DNA from: Nocardia sp. NBC_01327
GTDB taxonomy: Bacteria > Actinomycetota > Actinomycetes > Mycobacteriales > Mycobacteriaceae
Reading direction: 5' to 3'
Length of the DNA stretch: 64,000 nt
NCBI RefSeq assembly: GCF_035958815.1
Contig: NZ_CP108383.1
Span: 3,658,001-3,722,000, forward strand
Positions 1 through 9,221 of the stretch are shown in pieces. The notes under the pieces were generated by a model. That model was not told the DNA's origin and made no database searches. It was given only the letters and a program-made list of their open reading frames with translations. Within the stretch, counting starts at the first letter, position 1. Every line of letters begins with the position of its first letter. The translations under genes and the position numbers were made by a program.

Positions 1-2256
1 GCGGATTCCAGCGCGCGATGGGGTATGACCGTGAGCGCCGACCGTTCTGGGCTCCCGGTGGGACCGGGCTGGGTGGTCCTGGACGATGCGGACACCGTCG
101 CGCGAGTTCGCCAGCGCTCCGGCGCACCGATCCAGGAATCCGGGCGAACACGGCCACTTCTCCCCGAGCATCCGGCCTACCTCATCTATACCTCGGGCAC
201 GACCGGTACGCCGAAGGGCGTGGCCGTCACTCATCGCGGACTCGGCCCGCTCACCGATCACATTGTCGAACACTATGGAGTACATCCGGATTCACGGATC
301 CTGCATGCGCACGCCCCGTCGTTCGATGCCCATCTGCTGGAGTTGCTGGCCGCATTCGCGAGCGGGGCGCGGTTGGTCGTGGAACCGCCGTCGGTGGTGG
401 CCGGACCCGATTTGGCCGCCCTGCTGCAAGAGGCCGCCATCACCCATTTCCTCACCACCCCGGCGGTACTGGCGACGCTCACCCCCGATCAGGTGCCGGG
501 ATTGCGGGTCGCGGTGGTGGGCGGTGAGGCCTGTCCCGCCGAACTGGTACGACGCTGGGCGCCGCATCTGGAACTGTTCAATGGATACGGCCCGACCGAA
601 ACCACCGTCATGGCAACCCAATCCGCGGCATTGACCGCCGGCGGGCCGGTGCCGATCGGCGCACCACTGCCCGGAGTGCGCGCGCTGGTCCTGGACGACC
701 GGCTGCGATCGGCCGCGCGCTGTGGAACCGGTGAGCTGTATCTGGGTGGTCCCGGTGTGGCGGAAGGCTACCGGGGCCGCCCGGGCAGCACGGCCCAGCG
801 CTTTGTCGCGGACCCGTTCGGAAAGGGCGAAAGGATCTATCGCACCGGTGATCTCGTGCGCTCGGCGGTGGACGGCAGCCTGGAGTTCCTCGCCCGGGCC
901 GACGATCAGTTGAGTGTGCGCGGGCGCCGCGCCGAGCCCGCCGAGATCGAGGCCGCGCTGACGGCGCTGCCCGAGATCTCACACGCTGTCGTCACGGCAC
1001 ACGAAGGTGTGGGTGGAACCCGGTTGATCGGCTATATCGTTGCTGCGCAGGGGATTCGACTCGATCACTCCGCTTTGACTCGGCGCCTGCGTGAACTCCT
1101 GCCCGCGGCCTTGGTTCCTGCACAGTTGGTCGAGCTCGCTCAGCTGCCGGTCACCGCGCACGGCAAGATCGATCGTGCCGCACTACCCGTGCCGACGCCC
1201 GTTCAGCGCCCCTACCGCGCACCCGAGTCCGAGCTGGAATGCCTGGTCGCCGAACACTTCACAGCGATCACCGGAACTCCCCGCGCCGGCCTCGACGACG
1301 ATTTCTTCGAATCCGGCGGCAATTCACTGCTCGGCGTGGCACTTTCGGCCCAGCTTGCCGCGGCCACCGGCCTGCCGGTCACGGTCCGCTGGCTCTACAC
1401 CGCACCCACGGTGCGCGAACTCGCCGATCGCCTGGCCGGTCACGATGGCAGCTCCGCGACCGACGACGCCCTGGGCGTAGTACTGGCCCTGCACCGCAAC
1501 GGTTTCCGGCCCCCGCTGTTCTGTGTGCACTCGGCCGTCCCGCTGGCCTGGTGTTACGCCGGACTGGCCCGCCACCTCACGGACCGTCCGGTGTACGGCT
1601 TGCAGGCTTTGACCCTGGAGGGTGAGCCGCGCGCGGACGTCACCATCGACGATCTCGCCGACGGTTATGCCGCCGAGATCCTGCGAGTGCAGCCGCACGG
1701 CCCCTACCACCTGCTCGGCTGGTCGCTGGGCGGCCAGATCGCACACGCCATCGCCGTCCGCCTGCGTGAGCGCTCTGCCACCGTGGCGACACTGGTCATG
1801 CTCGACAGCATCGTCTTCCCCGAGGACATGCCGCCGCCACCGGTCCCGCGCATGCGCGATCTGCTGACCCATCTGCTCGGGGACGAACCCGAGGACGGTG
1901 ATGCACTGCCGGACCTGACCGCCGACCAGGCCGCCGCCGAATTGGCCGCCGCGGCAGCCTCTTTCGGCACCGGCCTCACAGCCGAGCAGCTCACCCGCCT
2001 GCATCACGGCTACGTCGACGGCGTGCGCCTGTCCCATGGCTACCGCCCCGGCGTCTTCGACGGCGACCTGCTGTACTTCTCGGCCACTCGCGGCGTGACC
2101 GAATCGTTCGGGGCGGAGATGTGGCGCCCGTACATCTCCGGCGCGCTCCACGAACATCCCGTCGCCGCCACCCACGCCCAGCTCACCAACCCCGACGCCG
2201 TCGCGGTCATCGGCCCACTGCTCGCCGCCCACCTCGCGCGCGAGGACGCCGGATGA
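1..2256 (+). CDS. Nonribosomal peptide synthetase, terminal A-PCP-TE module (5' end outside window)
   Basis: This is the 3' part of a nonribosomal peptide synthetase; the frame is open to the first base, so the start lies outside the window. The visible order is adenylation domain, peptidyl carrier, thioesterase. The A domain shows the ATP loop YTSGTTGTPKG (about visible residues 63-73), NGYGPTE, YRTGDL and GKIDRAALP. The carrier serine that takes the phosphopantetheine arm is S442 in GGNSLLG. The thioesterase has GWSLGG (S575), D602 and a late histidine in ATHAQL, so this module should release the finished peptide. Aligning the pocket to GrsA by eye gives about D-A-L-L-A-V-G-V-M-K, a tentative code that I cannot assign to one amino acid. 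The stop overlaps the next start as ATGA, so the two genes are probably translated together. Confidence 0.93.
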   Translation, partial: ADSSARWGMTVSADRSGLPVGPGWVVLDDADTVARVRQRSGAPIQESGRTRPLLPEHPAYLIYTSGTTGTPKGVAVTHRGLGPLTDHIVEHYGVHPDSRILHAHAPSFDAHLLELLAAFASGARLVVEPPSVVAGPDLAALLQEAAITHFLTTPAVLATLTPDQVPGLRVAVVGGEACPAELVRRWAPHLELFNGYGPTETTVMATQSAALTAGGPVPIGAPLPGVRALVLDDRLRSAARCGTGELYLGGPGVAEGYRGRPGSTAQRFVADPFGKGERIYRTGDLVRSAVDGSLEFLARADDQLSVRGRRAEPAEIEAALTALPEISHAVVTAHEGVGGTRLIGYIVAAQGIRLDHSALTRRLRELLPAALVPAQLVELAQLPVTAHGKIDRAALPVPTPVQRPYRAPESELECLVAEHFTAITGTPRAGLDDDFFESGGNSLLGVALSAQLAAATGLPVTVRWLYTAPTVRELADRLAGHDGSSATDDALGVVLALHRNGFRPPLFCVHSAVPLAWCYAGLARHLTDRPVYGLQALTLEGEPRADVTIDDLADGYAAEILRVQPHGPYHLLGWSLGGQIAHAIAVRLRERSATVATLVMLDSIVFPEDMPPPPVPRMRDLLTHLLGDEPEDGDALPDLTADQAAAELAAAAASFGTGLTAEQLTRLHHGYVDGVRLSHGYRPGVFDGDLLYFSATRGVTESFGAEMWRPYISGALHEHPVAATHAQLTNPDAVAVIGPLLAAHLAREDAG

Positions 2257-2933
2257 GCGGGGTGACCTGGTGCAATGTGTACGGGGAGCCGCAGCGCTGG
2301 GAACAGCAGGGCCCGGCGGCCGCGACGCTGGTGCGGTGGGTGAGCGATCATCTGCTCAAACCCCATGCGGGACTGGGCCGTCCGGGCCCGGTGTGCCCGT
2401 TCATGCGGCATACGACCACTAGGCAACTGCTGTGGGCCGGTGCGGCCACCGGCACGGACTGGTCCACGGAGGGCATGCAGGGCGTGATGGACGACGCCTT
2501 CGCGGTGTATGCGCGACTGCGGCAGGAAAACCCCGCGGACTCCAGGGGTTTGACGCTTGTCACCCTCTTCCCGGACCTGAGCCGCCACGAGCTGATCGAT
2601 GCCGTGCACCGTGCTCGTAAAACACAGGCGGTCGCGGCAGGCCTCATGCTCGGCCAGTTCTATCCGGGCTGCACCGTCCCGGGACTGTGGAACAGCGACT
2701 TCCATCCCCTCGACGCCCCGGTGCCGATGCTCGTGCTCCGCCCGATGATGAGCACCGACTTCCCGTTCCTGGTCGCCCGGACCGAATGGCTGTACGCGTA
2801 CTTCACCCGATTCGCGCCGGACCTGCCCGGGAAGCTGCGCTGGGCGATTGCCGAACGAATGCGGGTGGTCGGTCCGGAGGCAGGTGAGATCACCGCGCTG
2901 CGCATGCACTCCGCGGGCGAACACGCGCGGTGA
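2253..2933 (+). CDS. Conserved NRPS-associated protein, possibly DUF6875 family
   Basis: A 226-residue soluble protein of unknown function. The start is the ATG that overlaps the synthetase stop; a longer upstream frame would run into the thioesterase and reads as low-complexity arginine. Recognisable blocks are a GRPGPVCPF motif near residue 48, GLMLGQFYPG, GLWNSDF and RPMMSTDFPFL. From memory these match a family annotated DUF6875 that often lies beside natural-product synthetase genes; I could not check this. It has no signal peptide or membrane segment. The overlap suggests a role tied to the synthetase product, for example tailoring or precursor supply, but nothing in the sequence defines a reaction. 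Confidence 0.8.
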   Translation: MSGVTWCNVYGEPQRWEQQGPAAATLVRWVSDHLLKPHAGLGRPGPVCPFMRHTTTRQLLWAGAATGTDWSTEGMQGVMDDAFAVYARLRQENPADSRGLTLVTLFPDLSRHELIDAVHRARKTQAVAAGLMLGQFYPGCTVPGLWNSDFHPLDAPVPMLVLRPMMSTDFPFLVARTEWLYAYFTRFAPDLPGKLRWAIAERMRVVGPEAGEITALRMHSAGEHAR

Positions 2934-2971
2934 TGACGGGAAACGGATCTCTGACGGGGGATACTCCAGTA

Positions 2972-3943
2972 ATGCGCCGGCTACCGCTTTGTCTTGCCAC
3001 CCTGACCGCCGTATTTGCCGGTCTGATGCCAGTGGTGTCGGCCGCCCCGGCGGCGGCGGCGATTGTCGATGTCCGGCCGCTGGGTGGCAGGCAGTTCGAG
3101 GTCGACGTCTACTCGCCCGCCATGGACAGGACCATCCCGGTCTGGGTTTCGCACCCCGACGGTCCCGCGCCCGCGCTGTACCTGCTCAATGCCGTCGACG
3201 GTGGTGAGTCCGGCGGCCCGTGGACCAATCGCACCGATGCCGCGCAGTTCTTCGCGGACAAGCAGGTCAATGTGATTCAGCCGATCGGCGGTCGCGCCTC
3301 CTTCTATACCGACTGGGCGGCCGATGATCCGGTGCTCGGCCGGAACAAGTGGTCGACCTTCCTGATCGACGAGCTGCCCGCGGCGCTGTCCGATCGTTTC
3401 GCCCTGACCGGCCGCAATGCCATTGCCGGAACATCGATGTCGGCGACCTCGGCCCTGGATCTGGCGATCGAGGCGCCCGGCCGATATCAGGCGGTCGGCG
3501 CCTTCAGCGGCTGCTCGGGCACCGCCGATCCGATGTCCGCGGCCGTCGTGCGCTCGGAACTGCAACTGTTCGGCGCGAACGCCGACAATATGTGGGGCGG
3601 ACCCGGCAATCCGGCCTGGGCGGCACACGATGCGGTGCTCAATGCCGACCGGCTGCGCGGTGTGGCGCTCTACCTTTCGGCCGGCAATGGCCTGCCCGGC
3701 GTGCACGACACCCTCGCCGACCCGTCGATCGGCGGTGACGTCGGCCGGTTGACCGATCGCCTCACGGTGGGCGGCAGTATGGAATCGGTGGTGCACGGCT
3801 GTGCGGCCGCCCTGGCGGGCCGGCTCGCCGCGCTCGGCATCCCGGCCACCGCGGTCTTCCGCAACGGCACCCACGCCTGGCCCTACTGGCAGGACGACCT
3901 GCACGACTCCTGGCCGGTCTTCGCCGCCGCCCTCGGCGTCTAG
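2972..3943 (+). CDS. Secreted antigen 85-type mycolyltransferase/esterase
   Basis: An alpha/beta hydrolase of the antigen 85 family, which moves mycolic acids onto trehalose or arabinogalactan outside the cell. The chosen ATG gives a clean signal peptide: positive MRR, a hydrophobic core and an APAAAA cleavage region near residue 30. An in-frame ATG 42 bases upstream overlaps the preceding stop and cannot be excluded. The nucleophile is S155 in GTSMSA, matching the family GxSM pattern, and the late histidine is H301 in NGTHAW, followed by the typical PYW. At 323 residues it has the usual length. A protein of this family implies a mycolic-acid cell envelope. It may be an esterase-like paralogue rather than the main mycolyltransferase. 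Confidence 0.88.
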   Translation: MRRLPLCLATLTAVFAGLMPVVSAAPAAAAIVDVRPLGGRQFEVDVYSPAMDRTIPVWVSHPDGPAPALYLLNAVDGGESGGPWTNRTDAAQFFADKQVNVIQPIGGRASFYTDWAADDPVLGRNKWSTFLIDELPAALSDRFALTGRNAIAGTSMSATSALDLAIEAPGRYQAVGAFSGCSGTADPMSAAVVRSELQLFGANADNMWGGPGNPAWAAHDAVLNADRLRGVALYLSAGNGLPGVHDTLADPSIGGDVGRLTDRLTVGGSMESVVHGCAAALAGRLAALGIPATAVFRNGTHAWPYWQDDLHDSWPVFAAALGV

Positions 3944-4076
3944 TCACCGATCCGGCAGCGGTCGATAGTGTGGCCGCGAGGTCGTAGGCTGGTTGTCGAA
4001 GCAGCAAGATCATTGGTGGCGCCGGGGGCGGGCGGCTGTGCGGCAGGCGGACTCCCGGAGACGAGCAGGAGGAAGC

Positions 4077-4433
4077 ATGGCACTCGGATCGGTTTTGGGA
4101 CAGGCCGCGCGCGGCATGAACGGTGTGATCGTCAAGCTGATCGACGCACCCGTGATCGGCCCGCTGCTGGGTCGCGGATTTGTGGTCATCACCTACGTCG
4201 GCCGGCGCTCGGGCAAGACCTTCAGCACCCCGGTGAACTACTGGCGTTCCGGGGACACGCTCACCATCGGTGTCGCCATGGCGGATTCGAAGTCGTGGTG
4301 GCGCAATTTCCTGGGTGAGGGCGGCCCGATCTCCTTGCACCTCAACGGTTCCGATCGCACGGGGCTCGCGATCGCCAAGCGTGACGACAAGGGCCGGGTC
4401 ACCGTGAAGGTGACCCTGAACCCCGCGAGCTGA
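4077..4433 (+). CDS. Small split-barrel protein of the deazaflavin (F420)-dependent nitroreductase type
   Basis: A 118-residue protein with the pattern VGRRSGKTFSTPV near residues 42-54, which resembles the entry to the flavin/F420-binding split barrel of the DDN-like nitroreductase family. The ATG used here has an AGGAGG site at a good distance; a longer frame upstream lacks one. The downstream part (WWRNFL, then a glycine-containing turn) also fits that fold. It is shorter than most members, so substrate and even cofactor use are uncertain. It has no signal peptide and stands alone, converging on the lipase gene. Confidence 0.65.
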   Translation: MALGSVLGQAARGMNGVIVKLIDAPVIGPLLGRGFVVITYVGRRSGKTFSTPVNYWRSGDTLTIGVAMADSKSWWRNFLGEGGPISLHLNGSDRTGLAIAKRDDKGRVTVKVTLNPAS

Positions 4434-4442
4434 TTCAGCGGC

Positions 4443-5597
4443 TCACGACCGGACCCGGGCGGCGAGGAAATCGTCGAGGGCGGACCACATCTGGGGATTG
4501 AGCTGGGTGTGGCCGCCGGTCCCGACAACGCTCCGGAAATCGACCCCGTTCGCGGCGAACTGGGCGGCCAGGGCGGCATGCAGCGGCGAGGGCACACTGG
4601 TGTCGGTTGCGTTGAGCAGCAGCAGGATCGGCCTGTTGTAGCCGGTGGTCGGCACGGCCATATAGCTGTTCACCGCCCCGATGAGCGGGCCGTCGGCGAG
4701 CGGCCGGCTCAGCAGCTGGCCGATGCCCAGATCGCTGATGGTCGCATTGATCTGCGGCTGGCACATGGTCCCGATCCGATCGAGCACGGAATGCCCCAGC
4801 GGCGTCAGGTAACTGTCGACGGCGGCGTCGGGACGTGCGGCGCGCAGCCCGGCCAGAATGTCGGTGAGGTAGCCGACCGTCTCGGCGGTGCCGGGGATGG
4901 CCGGGGTGGTGGGACCGGCGATGGTGAGCGCCTTCTCGACATCGGATTCGGGATCGATGGCGACGGTGCCGCGGAAGTCGAGGTCGGGGGAGTAGATAGC
5001 CTGCAGATGGCTGGTGGCCAGGGCGGCCTGACCGCCCTGCGATAGACCCAGGACCGCCCAGGTCCCCGACAGCTCGGGACGGGCCGCGCGGGCCGCGCGC
5101 ACCATATCGATGGTGGCGGTCGCCTCGCTCTGCAGTTCCAGGTACGGATGCGGGCCGGTGTCGTACAGCCCGAGCCCGAGATAATCGGGAGCCACCACCG
5201 CGTACCCCTGGGAGACCAGTGATCGCATGATGGTGTCCTCATCGGCGATGAAGTGGTCGTACGGCGCGGTGCTCGGATCGGATTTACCGCCGCAGCCCAT
5301 GCCCAGACCGGTGGTGCCGTGATCGAATGCGACTATCGGCCAGCCGTTTTCGGGCGCCGGTCCGGCCGGGACGAACAGTGCTCCGCTGGCCTGCTTCGGC
5401 GCGCCGTTGGAACTGGCCATCCAGTATCGGACGACCGATCCGCCTGGGATTCCGTGGAAGGCGTCCGATTGCGGTTCGGCCGAGATCAATGTCCCGGGCG
5501 GATCCGCGGCCGCGGGCCCGGCGTCGAAGGCGACCGCCATACTCGCCGACGCGGTGGCCGCGATGACGGCGCTGGTCCATTTGCGAAGCCCACGCAT
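4443..5597 (-). CDS. Secreted lipase/alpha-beta hydrolase (secretory lipase family)
   Basis: A 384-residue exported hydrolase. The start was placed at the ATG preceded by AGGAGGG, which yields a signal peptide (MRGLRKW, hydrophobic stretch, cleavage near the PAAADPP region around residue 32). The nucleophile elbow is GLSQGG with S186, and likely acid and base are in NATDTSVPS and GTGGHTQ near the C terminus. The stretch FDHGTTGLG near residues 91-99 should form the oxyanion region. The pattern fits the secretory lipase (LIP) family found widely in Nocardia and mycobacteria, which hydrolyse triacylglycerol or other lipid esters. It ends nearly back to back with the upstream convergent gene. 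Confidence 0.88.
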   Translation of the reverse strand: MRGLRKWTSAVIAATASASMAVAFDAGPAAADPPGTLISAEPQSDAFHGIPGGSVVRYWMASSNGAPKQASGALFVPAGPAPENGWPIVAFDHGTTGLGMGCGGKSDPSTAPYDHFIADEDTIMRSLVSQGYAVVAPDYLGLGLYDTGPHPYLELQSEATATIDMVRAARAARPELSGTWAVLGLSQGGQAALATSHLQAIYSPDLDFRGTVAIDPESDVEKALTIAGPTTPAIPGTAETVGYLTDILAGLRAARPDAAVDSYLTPLGHSVLDRIGTMCQPQINATISDLGIGQLLSRPLADGPLIGAVNSYMAVPTTGYNRPILLLLNATDTSVPSPLHAALAAQFAANGVDFRSVVGTGGHTQLNPQMWSALDDFLAARVRS

Positions 5598-5716
5598 CGA
5601 AAGACCCTCCTGAATCGCCAGGCGCAACCGTGCAGTATTTGCTGACTATTCGCCAACCATGTCGGCATTGCAAGGTGACCCGGCACACCGGAGGTCGCGC
5701 GGCAGGTCGATTCGGA

Positions 5717-6445
5717 TCAGAACAACCGGAAGCCCGCTCCGGCGCCACCGTGCTGATCGATACTGGTCAGGACATTGCCGATACCGGTGGAGAGGTCGGG
5801 CTCGTGTAGGGGGTCGGCGGGGTCGGTGCAGGAGGGCATCTGCAGCACCACGCTGCCGAGGTCCAGGAGCTGCCCGGCGATGACCATGCCGACCAGTCGG
5901 TCGCCGACCAGCACCGGTGCTCCCGAGTCGCCGTGATCGGCGCACACATGACTGCTGAACCCCTCCGGCAGCGTCTGCCAGACCGGTCCGCAGGTGAACC
6001 CGGTGGTGCGCCCGTTCTTGCACACCGTCTCCAAAAGCCCCGGCGGCGAACCGATTCCATTCACCACGCTCTGCGTGATCTGCCGCACCGGAACCACCTT
6101 GGCCGGATCGAGTTCGATGATCGCCCAGTCCCAGTACTCGTCGACCTCGGCCACCCTGCCGATCACACCGGTGCGCACCGACCCCTCCGACCAGACCGAG
6201 GCGCCGATCTCACCGCAGTGTCCGGCGGTCATCGCGACCAGCCGGTTCCCGCCGTCGAATCCGACGGCGGTCACGGTGCACAGTGCGTAGAGCTGAGGGT
6301 CGTCGGTGCTGATCGCGATACCGGAGCCGCCGCCCAGCACCGCGGGACCGTCGGCCGCGGCCGTCCCGGGGGTCAGCCCGAAGGCGAGAATCGAAGCGGC
6401 CGAAATCGATCCGATACTGGTCAGGATCCTGCCGAGAGCCAACAT
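5717..6445 (-). CDS. Secreted trypsin-like serine protease (S1 family)
   Basis: A 242-residue exported chymotrypsin-fold protease. The start is the ATG with GGGAGG upstream; longer readings run into non-coding DNA. A signal peptide ends near the TAAADGP region around residue 32. The catalytic triad is clear: H76 in MTAGHC, D106 in DWAII and S174 in GDSGAPV. Four cysteines near residues 56, 77, 142 and 152 plus one at 168 could form disulfides as in actinobacterial proteases. The mature protein is short and has no obvious long propeptide, unlike alpha-lytic types. Substrate is unknown. Confidence 0.9.
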   Translation of the reverse strand: MLALGRILTSIGSISAASILAFGLTPGTAAADGPAVLGGGSGIAISTDDPQLYALCTVTAVGFDGGNRLVAMTAGHCGEIGASVWSEGSVRTGVIGRVAEVDEYWDWAIIELDPAKVVPVRQITQSVVNGIGSPPGLLETVCKNGRTTGFTCGPVWQTLPEGFSSHVCADHGDSGAPVLVGDRLVGMVIAGQLLDLGSVVLQMPSCTDPADPLHEPDLSTGIGNVLTSIDQHGGAGAGFRLF

Positions 6446-6781
6446 GTCGAACCTCCCGTAGGGGAAGTCGTGCGGATGGGCTGCAACCGAACCAGTCAAA
6501 CACACCAACCGGCCTGTTTTGTATTGAATGTCTGATTGCCACGATTTGGGCGGGCGATGGCCGACGTCTACTCTCGGGCGGGAGTGGCGCAGGTCACAGT
6601 TTGATAGCGGTTCACCGTAATCGCCGCAAACTCTTTCCGGATCCTTTGCATAGTCTTTACGATTACCGCGTTCTGCATAGCGCGTCGTGCTGTCTACAGC
6701 CTCGCCCGCAGCTCGCTCTCGATGCCAGTACATGTTGACCGATGAACCGGGCGGCTTCCGCCGTGCCGGCGAAGGAGAAAT
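6446..6781. promoter_or_regulatory. Intergenic region with divergent promoters for the protease and the first SulP-carbonic anhydrase gene
   Basis: No gene is seen in this 336-base stretch. Close to the second gene it holds AGTCTTTAC (6652-6660), TGTCTACAGC (6691-6700) and TCGATGCC (6719-6726). The same three words occur in the same order before the second fusion gene, and AGTCTTTAC lies exactly 130 bases before both start codons. This suggests that the promoter was duplicated together with the gene. A GAAGGAG ribosome binding site precedes the ATG at 6782. Confidence 0.6.
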
Positions 6782-9010
6782 ATGTCCACCGACACCGAAC
6801 AGCCTCCCCGGACGTCGCTTCCAGGCCTCGCCGAGTTGGTACGCCACGATCTACCGGCTTCGCTAGTGGTATTTCTGGTCTCGTTGCCGCTGTCCATCGG
6901 TATTGCCGTCGCCGCCGGAGCCCCGGTGGCCGCCGGCCTGATAGCCGCGGTCGTAGGGGCGGTGGTAGCCGGACTAGCCGGCGGTTCGACACTGCAGGTC
7001 AGTGGTCCCACCGCCAGTCTCACCGTGGTGGTCGCCGAATCGATCAATCAATTCGGCTGGGCCGCCACCTGTTTCATCACCGTCGCGGCCGGACTGCTGC
7101 AGATAGTGTTCGGGCTCAGCCGAATAGCGCGCGGCGCACTGGCCATCGCGCCGGTCGTGGTGCACGCCATGCTCGCCGGGATCGGCATAGTCATCGCGCT
7201 GCAGCAGGTGCACGTGCTGCTCGGCGGCAATTCCCTGAGCTCCTCGTGGGACAGCCTGGCCGGGCTGCCGCAGGAGCTGCGCTCGGTGCACGGCGGCGAT
7301 CTCGCCGTCGGCCTGCTGGTGATCGTCATTCTGGTCGCCTGGAAACGCATGCCCGCACCGGTGCGCGCGGTGCCCGGCCCGCTGGTCGCGGTCGTCGCGG
7401 CGACGGCGCTCGCACTGGTGCTGCCGGTCCGGGTCGAGCACATCGTGCTCAACGGCTCGCTGCTGGACGAACTGCGCCTGCCCGAATTGCCGCACGGCAG
7501 TTGGGCATCGGTCGCGCTCATGGCGGTGACCATCGCGCTCATCGCGAGTGTGGAGACCCTACTATCGGCCGTGGCGGTCGATCGGATCCGGCAGAACGCC
7601 TCGCGCCGTACCGATTTGGATCGGGAACTGATGGGGCAGGGCGTCGCGAACATGGTGTCCGGCATGATCGGCGGCCTGCCGGTGGCGGCGGTCATCGTCC
7701 GCAGCATCACCAATGTGAAGGCCGGAGCGCGCACCAGGGCCTCGACCATGCTGTGCGGGCTGTGGGTGCTGCTGTTCTCGGTGGCGCTGGTCGGGGTGGT
7801 GCGGCAGATTCCGAAGGCCGCGCTCGCCGGACTGCTCATCGTGGTGGGCATTCAGCTCATCAAGCTCGCGCACGTGCGCCGCGCCCAGCGCACCGGCGAT
7901 CTGATCGTCTACGCGGCGACCATCATCGTGGTGGTGTTCTGGAATCTGTTGCTGGGCATGCTCGTCGGGCTCGCACTGGCCTTCGCGCTGCTGCTGTGGC
8001 GGGTGGTGCGGGTCTCGGTGCACGCCGAAGCCGTGCGGCCCGATCGCTGGCGGGTCACCGTCGACGGCACCTTCACCTTCCTCGCGCTGCCGAAGCTCGC
8101 GGCCGAGCTCGCGAGGGTGCCCGCCGGTGCGGACGTGACCCTGGAAATGACCGTGGACTTCCTGGACCACGCGGCCTACGACGCCATCGAGGAATGGGTG
8201 GCCGAGCACCGCGCCGGGGGCGGCACCGTCGAGTTCGTGGAGATGGGCTCGGTGCGCATGGACGGCGCGACCGACGGCCCGCCCGCGCGCGGCGATTCGC
8301 GGCTCATGCTCAATGAGGCGCTGGCGCCGTGGCGGCGCTCCGGCGGTGATGTCGATCCGATCGTGGCGGGCGTGGCGGCATACCACCGCAGTCACGCGCA
8401 TGTGGTGCGTCCGCACCTCGATGTGCTGCGCGATGGGCAGGAACCGGATTCGCTGTTCATCACCTGCGCCGACTCCCGGATCGTCCCGAATGTGATCACC
8501 AATAGCGGTCCCGGCGATCTGTTCACGATCCGCAATATCGGCAATCTGGTGCCGGCCGATCGCCAGGACTTCTCGATGGAGGCCGCGCTCATCTACGCCC
8601 TCGACAAGCTCGATGTGCGGTCGGTGGTGGTGTGCGGGCACTCCGGCTGCGGTGCGATGGCGGCGCTGCACTCGGAATTGGTGACCGGCTCCGAACTCGA
8701 CGGCTGGCTGGCCAATGCCCGGCCCAGTCTGGACCTGTACCGGCTCGGGCATCCGGTGGCGCTGGCCGCCGCGGCCGCGGGATTCGGTCCGGTCGATCAG
8801 CTGGGCATGGTGAATGTGGCTGTGCAGCTGGAAACCCTGTACGCGCATCCGGTGGTGCGCCGGGGCGTGGTCGAACGGGGAGTGGTGCTGTCCGGTCTGT
8901 TCTTCGATATCGCGACCGCTCGCGTCATCGAGGTCACGGTGGACGGCTTTGCCGAGATCGGGGATGTAGGCGGTCGGCTGCAAACTGTCAGCGCGGTGCT
9001 GCCGGTGTGA
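6782..9010 (+). CDS. SulP-family anion transporter fused to beta-carbonic anhydrase (copy 1)
   Basis: A 742-residue fusion protein. Residues about 20-400 are a SulP membrane transporter with the opening motif HDLPASLVVFLVSLPLS and roughly ten to twelve membrane segments. A STAS-like domain follows (about 420-500), then a beta-class carbonic anhydrase with zinc ligands C562 and D564 in CADSRI and H620 and C623 in HSGCG. SulP members of this type move bicarbonate or sulfate; the enzyme half interconverts CO2 and bicarbonate, so bicarbonate handling at the membrane is likely. M. tuberculosis Rv3273 has the same architecture. A full-length paralogue follows directly, separated by a terminator. 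Confidence 0.92.
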   Translation: MSTDTEQPPRTSLPGLAELVRHDLPASLVVFLVSLPLSIGIAVAAGAPVAAGLIAAVVGAVVAGLAGGSTLQVSGPTASLTVVVAESINQFGWAATCFITVAAGLLQIVFGLSRIARGALAIAPVVVHAMLAGIGIVIALQQVHVLLGGNSLSSSWDSLAGLPQELRSVHGGDLAVGLLVIVILVAWKRMPAPVRAVPGPLVAVVAATALALVLPVRVEHIVLNGSLLDELRLPELPHGSWASVALMAVTIALIASVETLLSAVAVDRIRQNASRRTDLDRELMGQGVANMVSGMIGGLPVAAVIVRSITNVKAGARTRASTMLCGLWVLLFSVALVGVVRQIPKAALAGLLIVVGIQLIKLAHVRRAQRTGDLIVYAATIIVVVFWNLLLGMLVGLALAFALLLWRVVRVSVHAEAVRPDRWRVTVDGTFTFLALPKLAAELARVPAGADVTLEMTVDFLDHAAYDAIEEWVAEHRAGGGTVEFVEMGSVRMDGATDGPPARGDSRLMLNEALAPWRRSGGDVDPIVAGVAAYHRSHAHVVRPHLDVLRDGQEPDSLFITCADSRIVPNVITNSGPGDLFTIRNIGNLVPADRQDFSMEAALIYALDKLDVRSVVVCGHSGCGAMAALHSELVTGSELDGWLANARPSLDLYRLGHPVALAAAAAGFGPVDQLGMVNVAVQLETLYAHPVVRRGVVERGVVLSGLFFDIATARVIEVTVDGFAEIGDVGGRLQTVSAVLPV

Positions 9011-9025
9011 CGTAGGCCGCTTTTC

Positions 9026-9059
9026 GGGCGTGAATCCGTAAGGATTCACGCCCGTTTTA
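9026..9059 (+). terminator. Rho-independent-like terminator after the first fusion gene
   Basis: A perfect 12-base stem, GGGCGTGAATCC against GGATTCACGCCC, with a GTAA loop, is followed by GTTTT. It lies 15 bases after the stop and separates the two paralogues into independent transcripts. Confidence 0.85.
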
Positions 9060-9221
9060 CATTGTGGCCTCGCTTTTCTCAGGGTTTACTAAGTCTTTAC
9101 TTCTAATCTTGGCGAAGCTCGTCCGGTGAGTCTGTGGCCAACGCTGTCCACAGCAGCAATTCGATGCCCACAGAACATATTCGACGCTTCCGGGTCAATC
9201 CGATCCGGAGAAGGAGCCGAG

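Noticed and set aside
9140..9155. CTGTCCACA as a DnaA box and possible replication origin
   Set aside because: One near match without clustered boxes, AT-rich unwinding region or dnaA/dnaN neighbours; it belongs to the duplicated promoter element.
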